Part shown: positions 17,816 through 25,210 of the stretch, piece after piece
Layout: every line of letters begins with the position of its first letter
Position numbering within the stretch: position 1 is the stretch's first letter
Assembly: GCF_000970325.1 (NCBI RefSeq)
Contig: NZ_CP009518.1
Coordinates: 2,330,637 to 2,394,636, forward strand
Length of the DNA: 64,000 bases
Reading direction: 5' to 3'
DNA from: Methanococcoides methylutens MM1
Lineage (GTDB): Archaea; Halobacteriota; Methanosarcinia; Methanosarcinales; Methanosarcinaceae
Translations under genes and position numbers: made by a program
Notes under the pieces: model-generated
The model's database searches: none
What the model saw: the letters and a program-made list of their open reading frames with translations, nothing else
Told to the model about the DNA's origin: nothing

Positions 17816-20551
17816 TCAGAAATCAAAGAGTGAGCTCTGCGTTTTCTGATCCTGCTGCTGGGAAGGCTGTTCGCCTGTCCTGCAAACCCTCTTGACGGTC
17901 TCGACCTTTTCCTCGGAAGAGGTATCAAAATCAAAGAGCCCTTTTTGTTTTGAATCGTGATTCAGTGTAGCCACATCAACACCAAAAACGCCAAGGATAC
18001 GCTCCACAGGAGGTAACATTTGCTTCTGTATATAGTAGTCCACATCCAGTGTAATATTGTGCTCACGCACATATTCAGGATCCTCTGCACGATCTACGAA
18101 AAGACCTTTGCCTGCGGTTATAACAAAAGGTATCCTCTCACCAATAGAAGGCCGCACCCCTGTACGCCTTTCGATATTCTCCACTACGGTAAGGTGGGGC
18201 TGTTTATTCTTATAGCTAGAAGGAGATTTGGAGAAGCTCTTTGTAAGTACCAGGTCTTCAACAATATCGGCATCCTTCTGAACATCCAGGTTGCGTACCC
18301 TGTCAACAAGTTCGCGCACGTGATGAACGGAACCGTCAATGTCACCTTCCTTTAGCACAAGCTCAAGAACTCTAATAAGCATCTTTGATGTCAGCTCACA
18401 CCAGTCACGACGTACCGTTTCAAGGCCCTTTACCTTTATCTTGTCCTTCCAACCGTCGTTCGTCGGCTCAAAGAGCCACTGTGCATACCTTTTCTTGGCT
18501 ACCAGAAGGACACGCTTGGCAGCTGCCTCGAATTCAAGCTCCATGGGGTCAGGCAGCGATGCTGTGACAATGCTTGCAACTTTTCTCCCCACCAATGCTG
18601 AATCTTCAAGTGAGAACTCATCCTCTGCGAACTCCTCATCGCAATCCTTTTTGCAATGGACAAAAACACTGTCCGTATCACCGTAAGCCACAGAGAGTTT
18701 TACGACCTTATCGCCTTCCCCGATATCTCCGGCCTCGTCTGTGAGATAGGCTGCATTGTCCCTGAGAACCACAGTACCGATCCTGTTACAGACAATATCC
18801 TCTGTCCTTGCTATGTTATCCCTGCCTATGCTTGTCACAGAATTGGCCATCTGGAGGCTATAGAGCCTTGCACGGGCATAGCCTGAATAGCCATAGAAAC
18901 TGTTGAGCAGGATCTTCAGGGCAAGCTGTGTTGCATCAAGGACGCGATATTCTCCTTCATCATCTGCCTTTTTCATCAATTGCTTTGTCTTGACCCTCTG
19001 GTCAAGCAGGTATTCAAGAACTGATGGCACCACACCTTTGAATATATCGGGTTTAACAAATTCTCCTTTTGAAGGGGATCTGATAATGTCATCTTCAGGA
19101 TATGAACCTGGCTTCACAACCGTCGTATAGCAGAGGTTGTGAGCCATCATAATAGTAGGATAAAGGGATTTGTAGTCCAGAACGATCACGTTCTCATGAA
19201 GACCCTTCTCCGGCTCAAGAACAGCACCGCCTTTAAGGCTCTCATTCTGTTTACGCCTGTAGGCCGAGGTCTCATCATCCGGCTTTGTGGACATTACCCT
19301 GCCCTGTTTTCCGAACTCGGTCATCAGGATATGTTCCACCATATTGGTCTGGCCACCACTGACCGTGTCCTGCAGCAGGACACCGCTGACCCTTGACAGA
19401 GCAATATACTTATCCAGAAGCTTCAGCTCGAGCAAAAGTTCAAGGGCAAGCTCAGAGTCACGCCTGGCATAATCTACGAACTTCCTTATCTTCTCACCGT
19501 TATCATTCCAGTGTTCTTGCATGTCAGCCGGTGCAACGTCGAGCTTTTCCCGATCAAGCAACTCCTTTGAAACATTGCGCAGGGTGTACCTTTTCAGGCT
19601 GAACTGCTGCCTGATAAGTGGAAGAGCATCCACAACAACCCTTCCGGGTATGGATACCATTGTGCGGCTTATGATCTTGCGGTAACTTAAGTTTCTGGAA
19701 TCCCTTCCAACGATCGGTTTGATGCCTGCACCGGATTCGTTCAGGACGTTCACCCTGTCTACGATATAGGGGACATCAAAATCATTGATATTATAGCCGG
19801 TGATCACATCAGGATCGTATTCCGTGATGATCTCAAAGAAACGATTGAGGAGGTCTGATTCTTTCGTGAACATCTCTACGTCATCATCAACACCTTCTAC
19901 CTCCTTTTTCACCAGCACAATGGTACTGTGCCCATTGTAGGCAGGTTCAAAGGCAAAACTGACCATTATGATAGGTGATACATCTGGTGTGGGCATACCG
20001 CCATCATGAGGCAGACACTCAATGTCAAAGGCCATATATTTCAGTGGTGAGTTGGCAATCCTGTCAACCTCAGTCAGTTCTGAAGACCTTACGGCATGGT
20101 CACATAACAGATCACCTTTAGCTACATCAGCATCATCTTCAGCGCTTACCCAGCCCATGCCCTTGAAACCTTTGTCAATGAGGAACCTGTTCCTGAACAG
20201 GATATCCGTTTCATAGATCTCCCTGACACCAATCATTCCTGCAACTTCGTCCCTTATCTCAGGAACGTTGCGCGGGTCGAATGTGGTGACCTTGAGCATT
20301 GGTTGTTTTGTTTCCTGGTAACCAATCGGCTCGAACCTCTCCACAACTTCAATATCTTTTACGACATCGAACCTTTCTTTTATTTCCTGACCCAGCTTCT
20401 TAAGATCGCCTGATGCACTAAGATAAAAATAAGGCTCAAATCCCGGAACAAGACAACAAACGCTCTCTCCATTGTCAGACCTGCCAAAAAGGCGTACTAC
20501 AGGTCGTTCATTTTCGCGGAAATAGTCTGCATCCAGGATCTGGAAATTCAT
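17816..20551 (-). CDS. polB: Family-B DNA polymerase
   Basis: 911-residue replicative-type polymerase. The 3'-5' exonuclease motifs are FDIECLP (Asp176, Glu178), GYNINDFDVPY and YARRDSELA. Polymerase motif A is VLDYKSLYPTIM, motif B KILLNSFYGYSGYARARLYS and motif C YGDTDSVFV (Asp625, Asp627). An N-terminal uracil-sensing-type domain precedes them. The C-terminus carries two PCNA-interacting-like peptides, QKGLFDF and the terminal QSSLFDF, about 30 residues apart. Convergent with enolase, with A/T-rich sequence between them. Confidence 0.97.
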   Translation of the reverse strand: MNFQILDADYFRENERPVVRLFGRSDNGESVCCLVPGFEPYFYLSASGDLKKLGQEIKERFDVVKDIEVVERFEPIGYQETKQPMLKVTTFDPRNVPEIRDEVAGMIGVREIYETDILFRNRFLIDKGFKGMGWVSAEDDADVAKGDLLCDHAVRSSELTEVDRIANSPLKYMAFDIECLPHDGGMPTPDVSPIIMVSFAFEPAYNGHSTIVLVKKEVEGVDDDVEMFTKESDLLNRFFEIITEYDPDVITGYNINDFDVPYIVDRVNVLNESGAGIKPIVGRDSRNLSYRKIISRTMVSIPGRVVVDALPLIRQQFSLKRYTLRNVSKELLDREKLDVAPADMQEHWNDNGEKIRKFVDYARRDSELALELLLELKLLDKYIALSRVSGVLLQDTVSGGQTNMVEHILMTEFGKQGRVMSTKPDDETSAYRRKQNESLKGGAVLEPEKGLHENVIVLDYKSLYPTIMMAHNLCYTTVVKPGSYPEDDIIRSPSKGEFVKPDIFKGVVPSVLEYLLDQRVKTKQLMKKADDEGEYRVLDATQLALKILLNSFYGYSGYARARLYSLQMANSVTSIGRDNIARTEDIVCNRIGTVVLRDNAAYLTDEAGDIGEGDKVVKLSVAYGDTDSVFVHCKKDCDEEFAEDEFSLEDSALVGRKVASIVTASLPDPMELEFEAAAKRVLLVAKKRYAQWLFEPTNDGWKDKIKVKGLETVRRDWCELTSKMLIRVLELVLKEGDIDGSVHHVRELVDRVRNLDVQKDADIVEDLVLTKSFSKSPSSYKNKQPHLTVVENIERRTGVRPSIGERIPFVITAGKGLFVDRAEDPEYVREHNITLDVDYYIQKQMLPPVERILGVFGVDVATLNHDSKQKGLFDFDTSSEEKVETVKRVCRTGEQPSQQQDQKTQSSLFDF

Positions 20552-20659
20552 GGAACTACTTAACGTGAAGGCATAATATATGCTTTGTTGTCAAAGAACA
20601 ATAAACAACTAATTGAGATCAAAATTAAAGGATTATTAAAAAAGCAATAAAAGGCAAAG

Positions 20660-20768
20660 TGCCCGGAGCGTGACTCGAACACGCGACCTCCAGATTTCTC
20701 AGGAGATTTGGACGCTCGGTTAAAAGTCCCTATGAGTCTGGCGCCCCAACCAACTAGGCTATCCGGGC
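20660..20768 (-). tRNA. tRNA-Met(CAU) with a 35-nt bulge-helix-bulge intron
   Basis: The acceptor stem GCCCGGA pairs with TCCGGGC, followed by A73; the T arm GCGTG-TTCGAGT-CACGC is intact. The anticodon stem CCAGA/TCTGG is interrupted by an intron at 20696-20730, at the usual 37/38 site. The precursor forms a textbook bulge-helix-bulge: CUCA pairs with UGAG (4 bp), flanked by 3-base bulges UAG and AAA. Splicing gives the loop CTCATAA with anticodon CAU. It is probably elongator tRNA-Met; tRNA-Ile2, which is also read as CAU in the gene, cannot be fully excluded. No CCA is encoded. Confidence 0.93.
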
Positions 20769-20852
20769 ATTGCAGCACCTAAATGGGCATAGTGATATTA
20801 AAGTGTATCGATTGAGAGCTACGTCTTTTTTAAATTTTAAAAAGGGACCGGG

Positions 20853-21392
20853 TTAGAATCCGGTCGCTTTGGCAAGTTCCAATAAGGTCGCACTATCTTC
20901 AGTACTACCTCTGACGACGAACACGAAGTTCTCGTTGGTCCATATGTAGTGATAACGAGGAACCTGCTCACCATTCAACGTGATATGTTTTGTGATAAGA
21001 GTTGCATCATGACCATTGAAAGATTCATCTTCGAATCTACCAATCACTGCACTTGGAAAGCTACTCTTGTACTGTGTAACAAGTTCTTCTGCAGCCTCAG
21101 GACTGTCAAGCTCAATAGCTATAATATAATGATCCACAGAATCAAGTTGGTATATACCTTCAGAAGCCTGAACAATACCATCGACATCAGCATAGTCTGC
21201 CTTTACATCTTCTATATCAACAGAGTGAACACCAAGGTATTCAAAACCTTCAGGAATGTTTTCCAGAACTACACCATCAACACTAAGATCAGTAGTTGTC
21301 ACGAGATCTTCCGGCTCGGCCGGTTCTGTACATCCTGACATTGCAACAAGAAGTAATGCAATGAGAGAAACCATCAATACCTTCATTTTCAT
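20853..21392 (-). CDS. Putative lipoprotein of unknown function
   Basis: 179-residue protein with a lipoprotein signal: MKMKVLMVSLIALLLVAMSGC, lipobox AMSGC with Cys21, then an acidic linker TEPAEPED. The mature domain of about 145 residues is mixed alpha/beta (YQLDSVDHYIIAIELDSPEAAEELV, RYHYIWTNENFVFVVRGS). I do not recognise the family. It is likely anchored on the outer face of the membrane. It is on the same strand as, and downstream of, the S-layer gene, with 127 bases between. Confidence 0.8.
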   Translation of the reverse strand: MKMKVLMVSLIALLLVAMSGCTEPAEPEDLVTTTDLSVDGVVLENIPEGFEYLGVHSVDIEDVKADYADVDGIVQASEGIYQLDSVDHYIIAIELDSPEAAEELVTQYKSSFPSAVIGRFEDESFNGHDATLITKHITLNGEQVPRYHYIWTNENFVFVVRGSTEDSATLLELAKATGF

Positions 21393-21519
21393 ATTAAATA
21401 CCTCATTGTTCTGAATTGGAATGAGATATAATAAGCTTATAGGTATTTTAATTTATCGAAAAACTTGACAAAAAAAAGAAAAGATAGAAGGATTTACATC
21501 CTTCTTAGATTTTAGTTAT

Positions 21520-23544
21520 TTAGTTCCTTCTGACAAGGTATGCTACTGCAAGGAGACCTGCAATTGCGAAGACTGCTTCAAAACCAGGTACTGGCTCATC
21601 TGCTGGCTCTTCGACTGGCTCCTCAACAGGCTCTTCAACAGGCTCTTCGACTGTTTCGTTGACTGTTTCGTTGCCATCCTCGACTGGTTCCTCAACAGGC
21701 TCCTCGACTGGCTCCTCAACAGGCTCCTCGACTACTGGACCTTCACCATCGACGGTCTTCTCGACGAATGGATAGTACCTAAGTACAGAAGTGTTGTCTG
21801 CAACCTTGAAGCTAATGTCTTCTGTAAGCTCATAAGAATCATCCTCATCGAGAGTTATTGACTCATCAAGCTCCATGACAATAGTCTTTGAGGTACCATC
21901 TTCGGTTACGATCAACTTACCGAATTCATCGTCAACTTCGATTTCCATTGCATCGTCAGAGATCTGCCAGATACCTTCGATTACACAAAGGCTGTCGACC
22001 TGACCCTGGAATACTTCATCGACGTGGACAATGAATGTTACGACATCTTCTCCAAGAACTTCCTGCTCGTAGTACCAGGTCTTCTCTTCTTTGTCAGCGT
22101 CGGATGTGCTGATAACTGCGTCATCGAGGAACTCACCGTCTTTGGTGATCTCGAGCCAGACCTTGTTACCATCAACATCGATTTGCTTTGGTGTAAGTGC
22201 ATAGCCTTCCATAAGCTCAAGTGACTGACCGGTCCTCATGGTGTAACTCTCGTCATCGTCCATGAGAAGCTTGGTAAGCATTGATGCATCGTCTTCAACG
22301 ATAGGCACGTACTCCTCTGCAAGGAATCCGATCTTCTGGTAGGTAAGTGCTGTGTTGACGTCATCCTCTTTACTGAAGTTGAATTCAGGAGCGATGCCAG
22401 AGATAAGGGTTGTAGTGTAATTAAGTTCTACAGGATCATCATTGATCTTTCTGTCACCGTCGGAAACTCCCCATACATTCAATGTTTCGGAAGTCTCGTC
22501 TTCGTCAAGGTCATACCAGAAACCAGCAAAGGCTGTTTCGCCGTTTGCTGTCCAGGTGTTTACTCCTGAAGGGCTCTCGATTACAGTACCACGTACCTCA
22601 TAGGTGCCTGGCTCTGTGATGGTCTTAGCGAGGTAGAATCTGAGGTTTGCGGAATCGTCAGCAACAACGAAGCTGAGGTCTTCCATGAGATCATATGTGT
22701 CATCCTCATCGAGGGTGATTGACTCATCGAGCTTCATTTCGACAGAGGTACCAACCTGAGTTACGATCATCTTACCGAATTCATCGTCAACTTCGATTTC
22801 CATTGCATCGTCAGAAATCTGCCAGATACCTTCGATTACACAAAGGCTGTCGACCTGACCCTGGAATACTTCATCGACATGGACAATGAGTGTTACGACA
22901 TCTTCTCCGAGAACTTCCTGCTCGTAGTACCAGGTCTTCTCTTCTTTGTCAGCGTCGGATGTGCTGATAACTGCGTCATCGACGAACTCACCGTCTTTGG
23001 TGATCTCGAGCCAGACCTTGTTACCATCAACATCGATCTGCTTTGGTGTAAGTGCGTAGCCTTCACCGAGTTCAAGGGACTCGCCAGTCCTCATGGTGTA
23101 GTCTTCGTCATCGTCCATGAGAAGTTTGGTAAGCATTGATGCATCGTCTTCAACGAGAGGCACGTACTCCTCTGCAAGGAATCCGATCTTCTGGTAGGTA
23201 AGTGCTGTGTTGACGTCATCCTCTTTACTGAAGTTGAATTCAGGAGCGATGCCGCCCTGAATGGCTGCTGTGTAAACAAGGGAATCTGTGTCATCGACAA
23301 GCTTCCTGTCATCATTAGTTTCTGAAGCAGTGATAACAAGAGTCTCACTGGACTTTCCGTCATCAATATCATACCAGAAACCAGCAAAGTTCTGTGCATT
23401 TACTGTCCAGGTAGCTGGACCAGTGCTGAAATCAGTGGCGTTATATACTGGACCTCTGATCTCAACGGAGTCTGCTGCACTTGCTACTGATACAAAGCTC
23501 AGTACCATGAGAGCAGCCATTGTGATTGCTAATAAGCTTTTCAT
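21520..23544 (-). CDS. Major S-layer protein with two tandem S-layer (DUF1608) domains
   Basis: 674-residue surface protein. A signal peptide (residues 1-23, cut after SVASA) is followed by two tandem domains of about 290 residues, each starting with E(I/V)RGxV and containing FAGFWYD. Long stretches are identical between the two, for example EFNFSKEDDVNTALTYQKIG. This is the architecture of the Methanosarcina S-layer protein. A linker of repeated VEEP units (about residues 595-650) leads to PGFEAVFAIAGLLAVAYLVRRN, a PGF-CTERM-like sorting signal for archaeosortase processing. The protein is very acidic. GGAGG precedes the ATG. Confidence 0.93.
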   Translation of the reverse strand: MKSLLAITMAALMVLSFVSVASAADSVEIRGPVYNATDFSTGPATWTVNAQNFAGFWYDIDDGKSSETLVITASETNDDRKLVDDTDSLVYTAAIQGGIAPEFNFSKEDDVNTALTYQKIGFLAEEYVPLVEDDASMLTKLLMDDDEDYTMRTGESLELGEGYALTPKQIDVDGNKVWLEITKDGEFVDDAVISTSDADKEEKTWYYEQEVLGEDVVTLIVHVDEVFQGQVDSLCVIEGIWQISDDAMEIEVDDEFGKMIVTQVGTSVEMKLDESITLDEDDTYDLMEDLSFVVADDSANLRFYLAKTITEPGTYEVRGTVIESPSGVNTWTANGETAFAGFWYDLDEDETSETLNVWGVSDGDRKINDDPVELNYTTTLISGIAPEFNFSKEDDVNTALTYQKIGFLAEEYVPIVEDDASMLTKLLMDDDESYTMRTGQSLELMEGYALTPKQIDVDGNKVWLEITKDGEFLDDAVISTSDADKEEKTWYYEQEVLGEDVVTFIVHVDEVFQGQVDSLCVIEGIWQISDDAMEIEVDDEFGKLIVTEDGTSKTIVMELDESITLDEDDSYELTEDISFKVADNTSVLRYYPFVEKTVDGEGPVVEEPVEEPVEEPVEEPVEDGNETVNETVEEPVEEPVEEPVEEPADEPVPGFEAVFAIAGLLAVAYLVRRN

Positions 23545-24076
23545 TATTTTCCTCCATTATTTTAAATAATACAAGAGTGAGAATCAAGATAAACGTTTTA
23601 ACGTGTATCAACCCCCCAACAAAAAACGAAGTTTCGTCCATTGCCGAAGGAGACATCATCACCCTCTTAATCCCGTCATATTGGATTACAACTGACTAAT
23701 AAGTTAATTGCCTTTTAAATCTTTTGTGGTCTCTTTAAGACAAATTATCGCAATGCACAGGTAAATATCGATGCAAATAACGGTAAATGTCGAAGATAAT
23801 CAGAGGGATTTAATATAAAGTCTTCAACAATTGCACAATATAGTTCGTAAATTGTCGATTTCGATCACATCGATTATTTTACTTTGATGTAACAGCACTC
23901 TAACTATTTCATTTTGCCATCCATCCTCAATAAATTTATATGTACAGCGTGTTAATTATTATAATAATGACAGTGTAACTTTGTCATAGCATCATATAAT
24001 AATCAGTGGTTCAATGTGTCCCATATTGACAAATCTTAAACCACGTACACTAATATAATGAGGAGTGAAAAGATAA
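23545..24076. other. Long divergent intergenic region with repeated GTAAAT-TCGA motif
   Basis: No gene is seen in these 530 bases between the S-layer and KaiC-like genes. The motif GTAAATATCGA occurs at 23761, GTAAATGTCGA at 23783 and GTAAATTGTCGA at 23847. Two short palindromes, ACGAAGTTTCGT near 23627-23638 and ACGTTTTAACGT near 23594-23605, lie close to the S-layer start. TATA-like elements are TTTATATG near 23935 for the + strand gene and TTTAAAAGG near 23715-23723 for the S-layer gene. The length suggests complex regulation of an abundant protein. Confidence 0.5.
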
Positions 24077-24856
24077 ATGTTCGAAGGGTCAGCCTCTGAA
24101 GAGATATCAATGGAAGATGAAATGAACAGGGTCAAGACCGGTGTTCCCGGATTTGACGAACTTTGCGGAGGAGGACTTATCCGCGACCGTTCCTACCTCG
24201 TATCCGGTACATCCGGTGCAGGTAAGACAAACTTTTCCGTCCAGTACATCTATAATGGTATCACAAAATACGGTGAGAACGGAATCATCGTCGCAACGGA
24301 AGAAAGACCTGAGCAGATCAGGGAGAACGTCCTAAAGTTCGGATGGGACCTGCAGGCACTGGAAGATGAAGGCAAGCTTGTAATCATCGACGCATGCTCC
24401 ACCAAGATCGGCATTCCTTCACAGGAAAAATATGTCGATGTCAGGCCTTTTGACACTCGCTCCATGATGGACCAGATCATTGCAACCCAGGAAGAGATCG
24501 ATGCTAAGAGATGCCTTGTCGACTCAACAACTTCCATCAGTTTCTACCTCCACGATCCTGCAAAGATACGCGTGGAACTTCTCAAGCTCAGTACAACACT
24601 GGAAGTGATAGGACTGACCTCACTGATGACATGTGAGATCGTCAATGAGAAAGAACCATCAAGGTTCGGTGTGGAGACATTCGTAACAGACGGTACCTTT
24701 GTACTTCACTACGACATGCGTGAAACGGTCCGCACCCGTACCATTGAGATATTCAAGATGCGTGGTTCAGACCACAGTAAGAAACTGCACCCATACGATA
24801 TCACATCAGAAGGCTTTGTCATACACCCACACGAACAGGTGTTTGCTCCATTCTGA
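24077..24856 (+). CDS. KaiC-like RecA-superfamily ATPase
   Basis: 259-residue single-domain protein of the KaiC/RadA-related archaeal family. After RVKTGVPGFDELCGGGLIRDRSYLVSG-type features, the Walker A is GTSGAGKTN (about residues 45-53), the EE pair of KaiC follows in VATEERPEQIREN, and the Walker B region is RCLVDSTTSISFYL. The C-terminal RTRTIEIFKMRGSDHSKKLHPYDIT is typical of this family. These proteins are signalling or motor-associated ATPases; the specific role is unknown. GAGGAGTGA precedes the ATG. Confidence 0.88.
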   Translation: MFEGSASEEISMEDEMNRVKTGVPGFDELCGGGLIRDRSYLVSGTSGAGKTNFSVQYIYNGITKYGENGIIVATEERPEQIRENVLKFGWDLQALEDEGKLVIIDACSTKIGIPSQEKYVDVRPFDTRSMMDQIIATQEEIDAKRCLVDSTTSISFYLHDPAKIRVELLKLSTTLEVIGLTSLMTCEIVNEKEPSRFGVETFVTDGTFVLHYDMRETVRTRTIEIFKMRGSDHSKKLHPYDITSEGFVIHPHEQVFAPF

Positions 24857-24909
24857 AGCTTATCGCCTATAATGGTGTAAAACAGTTTCAGGAAAAATCA
24901 AAGGAATAA

Positions 24910-24947
24910 CTCGGGCATCTCTACTTTTTTTCTTAAAGATGCCTGAG
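24910..24947. terminator. Bidirectional hairpin between convergent genes
   Basis: CTCGGGCATCT (24910-24920) and AGATGCCTGAG (24937-24947) form an 11-bp stem with one mismatch around a T-rich loop. It lies between the KaiC-like gene and the convergent zinc-ribbon gene, so it could serve as a terminator for either. Confidence 0.55.
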
Positions 24948-24974
24948 AATCTCAACAATACAAAAACAAAAATA

Positions 24975-25118
24975 TCAGAGATCTGGATAGGTCTCTTCGT
25001 GACCACATTCTATACATTTGTAGATAACAAGTGTACGACCAAAATTGTCGTGTCTCTTTATAGTAGGATATCTCCAGCGGTTCATCCTTCCTTCACAAAC
25101 TGGGCATCTATAGTTCAT
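24975..25118 (-). CDS. Small zinc-ribbon protein
   Basis: A 47-residue reading frame beginning MNYRCPVCEGRMNRWRYPTI, with cysteine pairs CPVC and CIEC about 30 residues apart and basic residues between them. GAGGT sits three to four bases before the ATG. This is a plausible nucleic-acid-binding ribbon. It is the third stand-alone small ribbon protein in the window. Function unknown. It lies downstream of the P-type ATPase region on the same strand but in a separate position (93 bases). Confidence 0.7.
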   Translation of the reverse strand: MNYRCPVCEGRMNRWRYPTIKRHDNFGRTLVIYKCIECGHEETYPDL

Positions 25119-25210
25119 TTTACCTCACTCACAGGATTCCGGATCTTCATTCAGACATGTTCTATATTGAGTGCATCTATATATTAGACTTACTCTGATA
25201 TTAAATTGAA

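Noticed and set aside
20560..20778. 72-codon minus-strand frame over the tRNA-Met gene
   Set aside because: It overlaps the intron-containing tRNA and is not protein coding.
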